A model generated the notes under the pieces. That model was not told the origin of the DNA, searched no databases, and saw nothing but the letters and a program-made list of their open reading frames with translations. Both the position numbers and the translations under genes were made by a program. A DNA stretch of 64,000 nt from Zygnema cylindricum (Eukaryota; Streptophyta; Zygnematophyceae; Zygnematales; Zygnemataceae). Every line of letters begins with the position of its first letter. Position 1 is the first letter of the stretch. The stretch lies in the NCBI GenBank assembly GCA_037447655.1, contig JBBHKE010001207.1, forward strand, positions 91,942 to 155,941, written 5' to 3'. This document shows positions 1-10,835 of the stretch, in pieces.

Positions 1-506
1 CGGCGGTTTGTGGCCATCGCCACATCGGATGACGCGTGGCGAAATTCCGTTGGATTGTGGAATCTCCGGAGATTATGGCACCGAATCCGGATTTGACATG
101 TGTCGACATTTTGGCCATGTCGTACAATGTCGTACATAAAGTACACCGGTAGCTGTACTTTTGCGTACGGAACTCAATTCTGATTGGTTCCGTACATCAG
201 TAGATAGAGTCTGTGAGAGAGATAGGACTTAGAAAAATTAGAAGATAGGACCCCCTCTCCCAGAGAGCTTCTGTACAAAAGGTCAACTTTGACCCTCCAT
301 AACTTACTGCTCAGGGGAGCAAATTCAGAGATTCTTTTTGCTATCGACTCAGGGGAGTCTTGCCTTCACAGGGGTGAAGTTGGTCAGAGTTTTTGTCTGC
401 CAGGGTGGCAGTTATTTTTGCTTAAACACAAAGGGGTCAGGATTATCCTAGAGGCTTCTTCGAAGCTGTCCACTCTGAGGACTTATGGAGGTCTCAGAGT
501 TTCATT
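1..506 (+). mobile_element. Copia family A fragment: LTR 3' part and leader
   Basis: This stretch aligns along its length with the LTR and leader of the + strand family A copy at about 4480-5020. Shared blocks include the cacgtggc-like block near the start, the gtac-rich block, the near-palindromic ggtcaactttgacc motif and the leader with ctcaggggag. It breaks off at about 506, where an unrelated copia reverse transcriptase begins. The 5' part of the LTR lies outside the window. No intact reading frame is present. Confidence 0.7.
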
Positions 507-1641
507 AGTCTGTCACCTCATCAAAACAATGTACGGTTTGAAACAATATCCTCGTGTTTGGAACCATACTATCGATTTCACTATGAAGAAAGAAGGCTTC
601 ACTCGCATTGATGCTGACTTTAACATCTATTCCCGTGGCTCGGGTGCTTCCTTAATCATTGTTGCTATTTTTTTTGATGACCTCATCCTTGTTGGTCCGT
701 CTCTTTCTGAGATTTCCACCATTAAACTTCTCTTTAACGTCATTTTGACATAAGTGACCTCGGTGAACTCACATACTACCTTGGAATCCAAGTCCTCCGT
801 AATCGCTCCACTAAGACTCTTTGCCTCTCCCAGGAAACCTTTGTCTCTGATCTCTTTGACCGTTTTCGTATGAACGATTGCTCTTCTATCTCCACCCCCT
901 TGGATGCCAATTCTCCTCTTGTCCCCTCCACCGACACCCTCCTCTCCCCTCCCCACCATGCCACTTACCGCTCCATAGTGGGCGCTCTTATGTATGCCAT
1001 GCAAGCCACTCGGCCAGATATTGCTACAGCGGTTACAAAACTTTGTCAATTTCTTCACAGGCCTTCTCCAGATCATCATGCGGCTGCTAAACGAGTCTTT
1101 CGTTATCTGCAAGGCACTTAATCCTTCTGCCTCACTTACTCCTTCTTTGGTTCTACTGCCCTCATCAGCTTTGTTGACTCCGATTGGGCGCAAGATGAGC
1201 TTTTTCGCCGTTTTACTACTGGCTTGTCTTTTTTCTTGGGAAATAGGCTTATCTCTTCGTTTTGCAGGAAATAACCTACTACAACTTGCTCCATTACTGA
1301 GGCCGAATACATGGCTGCCTGCCATGTGGCTAAGGAGGCTGTTTGGCTTCGAACCCTCCTCACCAATCTTGGTTTTCCTCCACCCGGACCCACTCCCATC
1401 TACTCCGATTCTCAAGGTGCCCTTGCTTTTATCAAGAATCCAGTTCACCACAAGCGCACCAAGCAGATCGACATCCAATATCACTATTCTCGGGAGCGTG
1501 TCGAGGATGGTTACCTTTAATTTCTCTATGTGATATATGCGGATCAAGTTGTTGACTTTCTCACCAAAGCTCTTCATCGCCCCCATTTTGAGCAGCATCG
1601 TTTCTCCTCCGGCCTTCGTCCTCCACCTTCCTCCTAATTCT
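507..1641 (+). pseudogene. Copia family F reverse transcriptase-RNase H remnant
   Basis: Translations in shifting frames give the C-terminal half of a Ty1/copia polyprotein. The palm signature MYGLKQ lies near 530, a degenerate FFDDLILV active site near 670-690 (usually YVDD), and the RATRPDIATAV-like segment near 1005-1030. The RNase H block with EAEYMAACHVAKEAVWLRTL follows at about 1300-1350 and the terminal KRTKQIDIQYH segment at about 1455-1485. At least three frameshifts and stops break it, so it cannot be active. The N-terminal gag, protease and integrase are absent because the fragment is fused to family A DNA at about 506. It is followed by a polypurine tract and its own 3' LTR. Confidence 0.85.
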
Positions 1642-1701
1642 TCCAATTACCCTTTATTTTTCATCTAAATTACTCCTTTGTAGTTTTAGATTGAGGGGGG
1701 G

Positions 1702-2121
1702 TGTTAAGGGTAATTTCCGGTCAGTTTCCGTACGTCAACATTAGTCTCATTTCGTCTTATGTCAACCGAGACCGTACTCCACTTATTCAAGTACGGTCTC
1801 GTCAACTTAGTCTTTTGTCCTACGAGAACAAAGACCGTACTCCAGTTATTCGAGTGCGGTCTCGTCCACTTTAGTCTCATTTGTCCTATGTGAACAAAAC
1901 CGTACTCCACTTATTCAAGTGCGGTCTTATAATTGTACTTTTGGTCTTATTCTTTCCTTTTCTTTTCGTCGGTCAACTTTGTCTAATAGATTTGGTCTTT
2001 GTGTAGCCGCCCAAATCTACTTTGTGTAGCGTAGTATAGTACTATCCACAGTAATTAGCATTTTGTCACTTTACATAAAAGGATCTAGTTTCATAATGAA
2101 ATCATCAATCAAGATCACACA
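1702..2121 (+). repeat. 3' LTR of copia family F
   Basis: A polypurine tract (attgagggggg) ends directly before TGTTAAGGG at 1702, the expected position and sequence for a copia 3' LTR start. The right end is taken as the CA at about 2121, just before the ascorbate-oxidase-like gene's upstream region. The matching 5' LTR is not in the window, so the right border is an inference. Confidence 0.7.
1768..1926. repeat. Three tandem hairpins inside LTR F
   Basis: Three imperfect tandem units of about 65 bp each contain an inverted repeat. The first, 1768-1800, has a perfect 11-bp stem (GAGACCGTACT against AGTACGGTCTC) around an 11-nt loop. The second (1832-1862) and third (1899-1926) keep the stem with one G-T change and nearly the same loop. 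Confidence 0.8.
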
Positions 2122-2276
2122 AATTCCAAATGTTTTGACTCTCTCTGTCTTTTATTACAACGTCCAATAATCCTACACCTATAGTAGCGAACCTGTACGG
2201 AGAGATACATAAAGTTTGAAACAAGAGAGTGAGGAGGAGGTGAGGAAGAGAGTGACAGAGAAGGTGACACGTGGCA
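2122..2276 (+). promoter_or_regulatory. Residual upstream region of the ascorbate-oxidase-like gene
   Basis: Only about 155 bp separate the end of LTR F from the start codon at 2277. A G-box (CACGTG) lies at about 2269-2274, immediately before the ATG, and a GA-rich tract lies upstream. No clear TATA box is visible. The native promoter was therefore probably displaced by the LTR insertion. Confidence 0.45.
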
Positions 2277-2379
2277 ATGGCGGGTAAACTAGCGCGAATG
2301 GCGGCTCTAGTGGCCATTCTGGCTGTGGGAATGGCGGTGAAGGGAGGAAGCAGGGCCGTGGTGAAGTACGATTTTAAAG
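2277..2379 (+). CDS. Ascorbate-oxidase-like exon 1 (signal peptide)
   Basis: The ATG at 2277 opens a basic then hydrophobic leader (MAGKLARMAALVAILAVG...), consistent with a secretory signal peptide of about 25 residues. It runs into VVKYDFK, the usual first strand of multicopper oxidases. The exon ends AAAG before GTAAGAG (2380) in phase 1. The first ATG is chosen because a second one eight codons later would shorten the basic n-region. Confidence 0.85.
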
Positions 2380-2541
2380 GTAAGAGAGATGGAAAGAAGG
2401 GAGAGGCATTGGGGAATAGGAGAAGGTAGAGAGGGAGAGGGAGCCGGAGAGGGAAAGGGAGTGGAAACGGAAATGGGAGAGGGAGAAAAGAGGGGAAAGG
2501 GAGCGGGATTTGATACATCCGCTGTTTTTTTTTTATGGCAG

Positions 2542-2690
2542 TGGCGCACGGAGTCCTGGCTCCTGACTGCGCCAAAAAGACGATATTTTTGGTAAATGGG
2601 GTGTATCTGGGCCTCGACATCAGCGTGACGCAAGGGGATAATGTGCTGATTACAATCCACAACGAACTGTATGCGGAGGGGCTCACGGTA
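2542..2690 (+). CDS. Ascorbate-oxidase-like exon 2 (start of cupredoxin domain 1)
   Basis: A T-rich tract and AG at 2540-2541 precede the exon, which joins exon 1 in phase. It encodes APDC..KTIFLVNGVYLG followed by VTQGDNVLITIHNEL and AEGLTV, matching the NGQFPGP and GD..V.N.L pattern before the HWHG copper motif. The expected HWHG does not follow. The exon may end at the GT at 2688, or the rest may be lost to the adjacent retroelement mosaic. Confidence 0.85.
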
Positions 2691-2712
2691 CGGACGCCTG
2701 GGGACTCTTTTT

Positions 2713-3733
2713 TGGGAGCCGTTCTTGGGACTGCAATTCTGTGTCCTCCATTGGACTACAGAATACAGGAAGCCTCTAGATATTATTTAACTAACCCACT
2801 TTAAGCCACGACCACTGCTGCCCAAGAAGGCAATCTGACAATTTGACTGCACCCGTATGCAGCTCGGACTCCCCTGAGTCCGTAGCAAAAAGAATCACTG
2901 AAAACGGCCAACCAGCTGATAAGTTATGAGGCATCAAAAATGCCAATTTGTACAAACTCTCAAAGGGAGAGGTGACTACCTACCAAAAGTTTCTAAGTCC
3001 CGATTCCTTCTAATAACTTCTATCTACTGAAGTACGGACCAATCAAATTACTGTACCGTACCATAAAGTACTACTGCCGGTGTACCTTTTGTACGGCCTA
3101 TGTACGACAAGGCTATTAAGGGGACGTGTGTCCCCTTTTAACTCGTCCGTACGTTCCTCGGAATTCCCACGACCGAATGTCATCTCTCCACGTGGCTCCA
3201 GGTCATTCCACGTCACAAAACACTAAAGTGACCTTTCCGGGATTTCGGCGAAGACGTATGCCGTTGGATAAGAACCGACATTAAATATCGTCCGTCGAAA
3301 CAAATGTCAGATTCATTTGTTTCGCGCCGGATCCAGTCTGCATTGAATTTAACCTGTTTTATGATGTTACATTTGCATTTCCGTTTTTCGGTTTAGAGGA
3401 CGTAACAGACTTTAAATATGCATCACACCCTATATACTATAGGGAATATCTATGACAGATTGGTTAGAGCTGACGGCTACGCCACGCTCTACCGGTCGGG
3501 GGTTCGAGTCTTGCTGGACTCAACCTTTTTGTAGAGAGTGACTTAAGGTCACTCTCTAACCCTGTCTATGGAGCTGAGGCAGCCATGGCTCTATCACTCT
3601 CTCTCCCTCCTTTAAGGACTACAACAAGTATCGGAGTAAGAGAGAAGAGATGAAGACAAGCTGCATGCATGTTTCTTTTTCCGCTAATATATTAAGACCT
3701 AGAAAATACCCAAAAACTATTTATTTCAACAAT
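2713..3733 (-). mobile_element. Copia family A fragment: gag start, leader and LTR (minus)
   Basis: The stretch matches 10003-11075 in the same orientation: the gag start (MEDTELQ frame, ending at about 2758), the leader and the LTR up to ttcaaca at 3733. The rest of gag and all of pol are missing on the left, where the sequence abuts host exon 2. The LTR contains an antisense tRNA-related unit. Confidence 0.75.
3451..3530 (+). other. tRNA-related Pol III unit, antisense in LTR A (copy 1)
   Basis: The A-box-like segment TTGGTTAGAGC (3460-3470) and the B-box GGTTCGAGTC (3501-3510) lie about 31 nt apart. A T5 run at 3526-3530 directly follows the tRNA-like 3' end (GGACTCAACC). The T arm partly folds, but the acceptor stem does not. 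The unit runs opposite to the LTR that contains it. Confidence 0.6.
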
Positions 3734-4019
3734 TTTTGCGAAAACAAAAGAAGTTTTTAAATATCTTACGGATTACTTTTATGTATACTGTATTTTTATT
3801 TTTCTTTGCTCAATTTGGACACGTTTTGAATGCCCTGCTAATTTCTTGCGGTTATCGTAATGATTGAGTTTTTGCAAGATTTTTTTACGGGTTATCGCAT
3901 CACGGAGGACGACCTTTTCTTTGATAGCTTCACCCAACATTGTCTGGTAATTACTAAGACAACCTTACAAGGATCATACTTCGCTTTGTGATGTTTTGGG
4001 TGTATAAATTAGTGGTTTA
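3734..4019. other. Unassigned spacer between two family A copies
   Basis: These 286 bp are AT-rich and match no other sequence in the window that I can see. Six-frame reading shows no ascorbate-oxidase motif. It could be host intron DNA or an unrecognised element part. Confidence 0.4.
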
Positions 4020-5945
4020 TGTTAGGTATTTTCTAGGTCTTAAAAATGTAAAATAAAAGACAGGAAAGAAGCAGAGGCAACCTGCCTCTAACTCCTCTCT
4101 CAAGTCCCCACAGTTGTCCCAATCACAGAAGATTGGAGAGGGAGAAAGAGCCATGGCTGCATAGATTCTTAAGGAGACATGGAGCATTATAGGGTAGAGA
4201 TAACAAAAAGGGTGGACGGACCCAAGATTTGATGTTCGTACCTAATGTTCGTTAGGGTAGCCAGTAACCGTTAGTTCTTATCCTATAGTCTAGTTAAGAC
4301 ATATAGGGTTTGATAATTATTTAAAGATGTATATGTAGAGAATTCCATTTAACTGAGCAAACATACTTTAGAGCATTGACTCAGTTGAACATATAGTGCA
4401 AACAGAGGTACCACACGAAACAAATGTTTCGAACATTTGTCTTTCGATGGCTAGTATTAAAAGCCGGTTTGGATCAGACAACAACTGTGCGAGCGGACAT
4501 CACGAAATGGCCGCTTTGACGGTTTTCGGTCACAGCCACACCGGATGACACGTGGCGCTGTCTCATTGGTTTGCGACATTTCCGCAGAGCACCAGAACAA
4601 GTCTGGATGAGACATGCGTCAACTTCTTGGCCATGCTGTACAGTGACCGTACAGAAAGTACTCTGGCACCAATACCTTTTTGTATTGTAGAGTTATTTGA
4701 TTGGTGCTGTACTATAGTAGTAGGGTTTTAGAGAGGGGTTTTAGGACTTAGACAAATCTTTAGGTAGCCGCCTCTCTCACAGAGAGCTCTTGTATAAGAA
4801 GGTCATCTTTGACCATTAATAACGAACTGCTCAGAGGAGCAAATTGTTTATTTTTTTTTGCAGCAGACTAAAGGGAGTCTTGCCTTCACTACGGTGAAGT
4901 TAGTTAAATCTATTGTCTATCAATGTGGCATTCACTCTTGATCAAACCTGATGGGGTTAGGGCTATCGTAGGGGCTTCGTGTAAGCTGCCTACTTTGAGG
5001 GCCTATAGAGGTCTAGATTTACAAGTTATAGGCCCACACTATAGGGTGCCCATCTTTAACGGAACTGGCTTCATATACTGGGCGAGTATGATGGCACGAG
5101 CTCTGTGTGAGGAAAGGTTGTGGGATATTTGGGGATAGTGTGAGTAGACGAGTGGAGCGTCCATCCAGTCTAGGCATCCCTCCAAGATTTGGAGGAAGCA
5201 AATTTACCAGGATCGCAAATCCAACTCCACCGAAGGAGACAAAAAACGGCGAAGTGATCGACATTGGGAAGGTAAAGGAGAAATTGACACTCATAACAAC
5301 TGGTTCGGTATTCATGTCACCTATTCTAAGTAACGAGGAGAATGATATTGATACCTAGGACTATAATAATATGGCGGCAAAACACTTTGTTCTCCATCAT
5401 CTCACTCAAGGACTTCCATCTCCTCACTTGCAAGTAGAAAGGGCATTTAATCTATGGGAGGCACTCATAAATATGAACCGAAGTGGTATGATTCAACAAC
5501 AACAACTGGCAGATTATAAAATAGATGTATATGTATACAAAAGATGGAACGAAGGTATGACGTATGTATGACGCGCGCAGCGAAGATGCTAGATTTTTGT
5601 AATGAGCTTGCGAAACTTTTTATGGAGTTAGAGAGTGTTGGAAAGATAAAAACCGAAAAGACGAAGGTTAACTGTTTACTCATAAAAGTTACATAATGAG
5701 TATGAGAATATAGTCAATTATATATAAGATCTATCGGACTCTAGGTGGACTTGGAATTATGTGGTAAGGATGATTATCGTATGAGAGAATACGATAGAAA
5801 TGCGAAAGGGAGGAAAGAGCGGACAAGCATTGGCAACCAAGACTGATTGGAGGAACAAACACTGAAGGAAACCCTTTCAAAATTATGGAGGAGGGGGACA
5901 AAAAATTTGTCCGATGAGTGCGGGCCGAGGGTTTCCAATGGGCTT
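4020..5945 (+). mobile_element. Copia family A copy (plus): LTR, leader, degenerate gag
   Basis: The copy starts TGTTAGGTATTTTCTAGG and runs through an LTR and leader similar to the other family A copies. It then enters a gag remnant: LQVIGPHYRVPIFNGTGFIYWASMM at about 5020-5095 matches the intact gag at 9462-10025. Gag continues in broken frames to a degenerate zinc-knuckle region (GLCCNC near 5938). There it is joined head-on to a family A leader in the opposite orientation. No pol remains. Confidence 0.75.
4205..4290 (-). other. tRNA-related Pol III unit, antisense in LTR A (copy 2)
   Basis: On the minus strand an A-box-like ATAGGATAAGAAC (about 4274-4286) is followed about 39 nt later by the B-box-like CATCAAATC. 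A GGGTCCGTCCACCC segment follows, and then a T5 run (AAAAA on + at 4205-4209). The layout equals the other three family A copies. Confidence 0.5.
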
Positions 5946-6305
5946 TGTTGTAATTGTGTGACCTCCATTGGTCCACAGAATGTCCAGCTTATATAAAGCC
6001 TCTAGGATAATATTTACATTTTTGACTTTGGCAATGAATAAGTGCTACCCTTGCATGCAAAAACTCTAACTGACTACACCTCTGTGTAGCGTGGACTCCT
6101 TTGAGTACGCGGCAAAAAGAATCACTAAAATTTCTCATGTAAGCATTAAGTTATGGCCGGGCAAAGATGGCCTATAAATACAAAAGCACTCTAGGAGAGA
6201 GGCGGCTACCTTAATTTTTTCTAAGTCCTAAGCTCCCTCTTTAAACCTACTACTAGTGTACCCTAACCAATCAAATAACTATAAGGTACAAGAAGGTTTA
6301 GTGTA
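5946..6305 (-). mobile_element. Copia family A fragment (minus): gag start, leader, LTR inner part
   Basis: The ctccattgg start-codon block, the cctctagg block, the ggactcctttgag leader motif and the gagagaggcggctacc block match 10010-10400 in the same order. It abuts a + strand gag remnant on the left and a + strand LTR piece on the right, so both borders are rearrangement junctions. Confidence 0.65.
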
Positions 6306-6660
6306 GAAATTAATGATCCATTTAAAGTATTTTCTAGGTCTAAATAGAAATATAGAAAGAAGCCGAGGCAGTCTACCTCTAACTTCTCTCTCCAACTCTC
6401 AAACTTGTCGCTGTCACTGAGAAATTGGAGAGGGAGCTAGAGCCATGGCTACCTAGGCTAACCAGAAGTTTACGGGATTATATATTAGTTAGGGGTTTTA
6501 TTACTAAAAAGATATGGTGCCGGCTACAGGATTTGATCCTTGTACCTACCGGCCGGCAGGCAGCCGGTAGACGGTAGCCTTAACTGTTAAGTCTTCATCG
6601 AATGTTACGTAATATAGGGTATGATATTTATTTAAATGTTACTGAGTAGAAAAATTCATT
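6306..6660 (+). mobile_element. Copia family A fragment (plus): LTR outer part
   Basis: The tattttctaggtct block, the gaggcagtctacctctaac block and the agagccatggct block match the + strand LTR beginning at 4020. The following 6661-6790 is not assigned. Confidence 0.65.
6506..6600 (-). other. tRNA-related Pol III unit, antisense in LTR A (copy 3)
   Basis: On the minus strand GACTTAACAGTTAAGGC (A-box-like, 6577-6593) is followed by the B-box-like GATCAAATC (about 6530-6538). The sequence then ends TAGCCGGCACC and reaches a T5 run (AAAAA on + at 6506-6510). Confidence 0.55.
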
Positions 6661-6789
6661 TAACTATAACTGATTACGGGAGACATAGATCCATAATTGT
6701 AAAAGTACGGATAGCGGTACGAATAAGAAACCAATACCGCGCATTTATTTCTTTATAGAAAAGAATATCGCACATGTATTTATTACGGC

Positions 6790-9364
6790 TACGAGGAGCC
6801 TGTTTCAGTCCATATAAGGACTTTATGAGCCTGCAGACTTTGCTCTCTTCTCCTTCTTCCACAAACCCCTCGAGTTGCCTGATAAAAATTTCTTCCACTA
6901 ACTCACCATTAATAAAAGCAGTCTTAATGTCCATCTGGTGTATTTCCATGTCTTCTGCTGCGGCCAGACTAAGGAGAATTCTTACTGATGGGAACCGAAC
7001 AACTGGAGCAAAGGTCTCCTCATAGTCAATCCCCTCTTTTTGGGTGAACCCCTTCGCTACCAATCGAGCCTTATATCTCTCAATTGTATTATCTGGGTTC
7101 AGTTTTAGTTTAAATACCCATTTACATCCAATATGTTTTCTGTCTGGAGGGCAATCCGCTAGTTCCCAAGTATTTGCTTCCATGATAAAAGCCATCTCAT
7201 CATTTATGTCTCTAATCCATCTTTCTTTCTCTGGACTATTCTCTACCTCTAAGTAAGACTGAGGCTCATCTGGGTGAGATAGCTTAGTTACCTTATGAGC
7301 AACATGTTTTTCCTGTATCCTTTTGCTGCTCTTCCTTCCTCCCTCAAACTTCGAAGCTGGAATGGATAAAAGTCTTGGATTTCTTCTCACTGTCTCATCG
7401 GCTCCCCTGTCCATGGAAACCGGTTCTTGTCCGGCTTTTTCTATCTCCTCGAAGTCCATAGGAGTATGTGAGGTTTCCGGTGAGTCTCCTGTATCTTAGA
7501 TCTCCCCTGAATCTGTAATCACGGTTTTATTCATGTCCCTTTCGGGAACGACCGAATTCTCATCACTTTCGGACTCAAATCTGATCCTTATCTTATTTGT
7601 ATATTTGAAGGGGTCAAATGACTTCCCTTCATCCATGACAACTAAGTGTTTGACCAGAATGATATCTTTCTTTGCTAAGTCATAGACTCTATATCCCTTA
7701 ACATCCTCATCATATCCCACAAAGTATCCAGGATTTCCCTTAGCATCTAGTTTCCAGTTTTTCCTATCCGTGTCAAGACTGTAAACTTGGCTACCAAATA
7801 CTTTAAGGTGTGAGATATCTGGTTTCCTTCCAACCCATCTCTCATAAGGTGTCACTCCCTTTATAGCTAAGGTAAGGACTCTATTCTTAATGTAGTTGGC
7901 ACAGTTCATTGCTTCTGCCCAAAATCTCTTTCCTATTTTCTTGTCTGCCAACATATTGGGCACACTATCTCCTAGTGTTCGATTCAACCTCTCAGCTACC
8001 CCATTTTGTTCCAGGTTATATGGTATAGTTTTCTGGTGCTGCACTCCCTCATCTCTCAGATATTCCTCAAACTCGTTAGAGGTATATTCCCCCCCATTAT
8101 CACTCCTTATCCTCTTAATGGGGGTTTCATGCAACTTCTCACTCCAAGCTTTATATTCTTTGAAGTAAGTTGATGCTTCAGACTTTGTTTTCAGAAAGTA
8201 GACTCTAGAGTATCTAGACCAGTCATCAGTTATGGTCATCATGAACCTCTTTCCTCCAACCGAAGGTACTTTTGCAGGTCCCCAAATATATGTGTGGACC
8301 AAATCTAACACTTTCTCACCTCTATATGTGGCGGATTTGGAAAAAGGAAGTCTGTGAGCCTTACCTTGAGCACAACCACTACAATCATCCACCATTTCAT
8401 TATCCCCAAACTGAATGCCATCTACTACCCCAAGCTTTTTCATTTCCCTCAACCTATCAAAATGCACATGCCCCAACCGCTTATGCCAAATCATCACCTT
8501 AGGAACACCAACATAGTAAGCATTCTTCTTTCCATTACTCAGGTTAAGCCTAAACATTCCTTGGCTACCCTTATCTGCTGTGAAGTAAACGTCATTCCCA
8601 TACTTAGCTGTAAAGACACCCTTTCTGGTGAAGGTATCAAACTCTTTGTCATCTAACATAGACGTAGAGACAAGATTTTTACACAACTGTGGAATGTAAA
8701 GTACATCTGAGAATGTAAGTATAGTAGTCTTACCCTCCACTAAGACTTTTGGATCTAATGATCCCACTAGATCTGTAGTATCCACTCTCCCATCCCCATA
8801 CTCTATCTCTACAGTATGAATCTTTTTTAGCTTAGTGAAGAGTTCTTTATCACGACACATATGCATGGATGCACCTGAGTCGATGATCCATCCTTCCTGT
8901 GGAGCTTCCCGAATTGCTCCAAGGGCACACTTCTGCCTCCGAGGGATCTCCTTCTCCTCCAAACTCTCGTCAAGAAGAAGCTCCCCATCCTTCTCAAAGG
9001 ACTCATCCTCGGTTTCTCCTGACACTTTTGTAACCACAAGTGCCTTTTTCTTCCCTCCGGAAGAATCCCCTCCACGGTTCTCTTGGAGCCTCAGCTCTGA
9101 TAGCTTGACACAATCTGCAATAAAGTGTCCCGACTTTTTGCAATAATGACAAAGACCCTTTGGGGGCCTCTGTCCCCCAGAATGATCTCTCTCCCCTCTA
9201 TAAGGTTTCTTCGGGTCCTTCCCCCATTGGTCCCCTCTTGCTGCTAGAGCTTGAATGCTCTTTCCTCCTCTCCTAATCTCCATTGTGTTTTCCTGCACAA
9301 GTATCATCTTGACTACTGTGTTCCATTTCCATGAACAATCAGGCATTCCTTGTCCTTGGTACAC
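6790..9364 (-). pseudogene. Family A pol: zinc knuckle, protease, integrase, RT (partial)
   Basis: The frame contains a CCHC knuckle (CHYCKKSGHFIADC), the protease motif WIIDSGAS, the integrase HHCC zinc domain (HKRLGHVHFDRL...CSGCAQGK), integrase SDNGGEY and the NGVAERLNRT segment. RT then follows with WVFKLKLNPDN, YKARLVAKGF and MDIKTAFINGELVEE up to YGLKQAPR. One TAA at 7496-7498 interrupts an otherwise continuous frame. The first integrase catalytic Asp appears to be Tyr (HTYIWGP where D.WGP is usual). The product would have acted in retrotransposition, but this copy is inactive. Confidence 0.9.
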
Positions 9365-9461
9365 TATGTTTTCGAACTAATCTGGTAATTTCATGATATG
9401 GGTGTTAACTTTCATTTTTCATTGTATCTGTCCACCCGGCACTTTCCATTTCCATATACAA

Positions 9462-10025
9462 TCAAGAAAGATCATTACAGTAATCTAACATTTTTCCTCC
9501 TTTGTAATTGTAACTTAATAGCTTTTGCTCAACCAACTGGAGCTCCTGAATAGTTCTAGTTTTATAAATCTTTACCAAACTCTCCCACAACTCCTCGGCC
9601 TTGTAAATGTGAAGATGAGGAGTGGCCAAACCTTGAGTGAGGTGCCTCAGAATGAAGTTCTTGGCAGCCATGCTTACATCCTCCCACATTTGAGTATTGT
9701 TTTCCATGGTTTTCACGATCACCGCTCCCGATACTATGACAATAGGAGTGAGGGGTGTCTCCTTCCCTTTCTCCTTTTCGGACACACTGCTGTCCCCATC
9801 ATCTATCTCCTCCGCTGAGGCAGCCGTTGTTGCAGAAAACCTTACTCCCCCAAATCCTGGTGGAGTTCCCGAAGGTGGACGTTTCACTTGTCCACTGACG
9901 ATACCCCAGTATGGTTTCTCACAAAAAGCTCCCATCATCATGGCTTCCCAATAGATGAACCCAGATCCATTGAAGGTGGGCACCCTAGAGGGTGGGCCCA
10001 TAACCTGCAATTCTGTGTCCTCCAT
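9462..10025 (-). pseudogene. Family A gag (N-terminal part)
   Basis: The 187-codon frame starts MEDTELQVMGPP and carries FNGSGFIYWEAMM, the copia gag (UBN2-type) entry motif. The later LRHLTQGLATPHL..KAEELWESLVK and IQELQLVEQKLL segments are also typical. It ends at a stop before the zinc-knuckle frame that starts at 9364, so gag and pol are separated by a short degenerate stretch (9365-9461). Confidence 0.85.
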
Positions 10026-10747
10026 TGGACTACAGATTAAAGGAAGCCTCTAGATAGTATTTAACTAACCCACTTTAAGCCAAAACCACTTCTGCCCAAG
10101 AAGGCAAACTGACAATTTGACTGCACCCCTATGCAGCCTGGACTCCCCTGAGTTTGTAGCAAAAAAAATCACTGAAAACGGCCAACCAGCCGATAAGTTA
10201 TGAGGCACCAAAAATGCCAATTTGTACAAACTCTCAAAGGGAGAGGTGACTACCTACCAAAAGTTTTTAAGTCCTGATTCCTTCTAATAACTTCTATCTA
10301 CTGAAGTACGGACCAATCAAATTACTGTACCGTGCCAAAAAATACTACTGCCGGTGTACCTTTTGTACGGCCTATGTACGACAAAGCTATTAAGTGGACG
10401 CGTGTCTGCTTTTTATTTGTCCGTACATTCCTCGGAATTCCTATGACCGAATGTCATCTCTCCACGTGGCTCGAGGTCATGCCACGTCACAAAACGCCAA
10501 GTTGACCACTCCGGGATTTCGGCGATGACGTGCGCCGTCGGATTCATAATGAGACGTAATCTTAACCGTTATAATTACTTGCGAGATATTTGTTTCGCTG
10601 TCAACCAAATGGGAGGTATTCATTCTGAAATGATGTCGTACTAAAACTGTATCTATGCACGTCGTATCTAATTTTAGTTAAATGGATTTCTTACTTCCTA
10701 AATGTATATATATCTATCATACTCTATAGCACTTAGCATTGGTCCTA

Positions 10748-10835
10748 GTCTAGTAGGATAAAGCTGACCGCTATCGGCCAACTTGACGAACCGCAGGTTC
10801 CGAGTTCAAATCCTGGGTCCGTCAAGACTATTTTT
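10748..10835 (+). other. tRNA-related Pol III unit, antisense in LTR A (copy 4)
   Basis: An A-box-like TAGTAGGATAAAGC (10751-10764) is followed by the B-box GAGTTCAAATCC (10802-10813), the tail GGGTCCGTCAAG and a T5 run (10831-10835). The B-box half and terminator are then repeated once more in tandem (period 53 bp, second copy from 10861). The unit is antisense to its LTR. Confidence 0.55.

Noticed and set aside
2105-2686. Minus-strand frames of 117-193 codons rich in Pro/Leu/Ser over 2105-2686
   Set aside because: They are antisense to exon 1, intron 1 and exon 2 of the oxidase-like gene and reflect the GA-rich intron.
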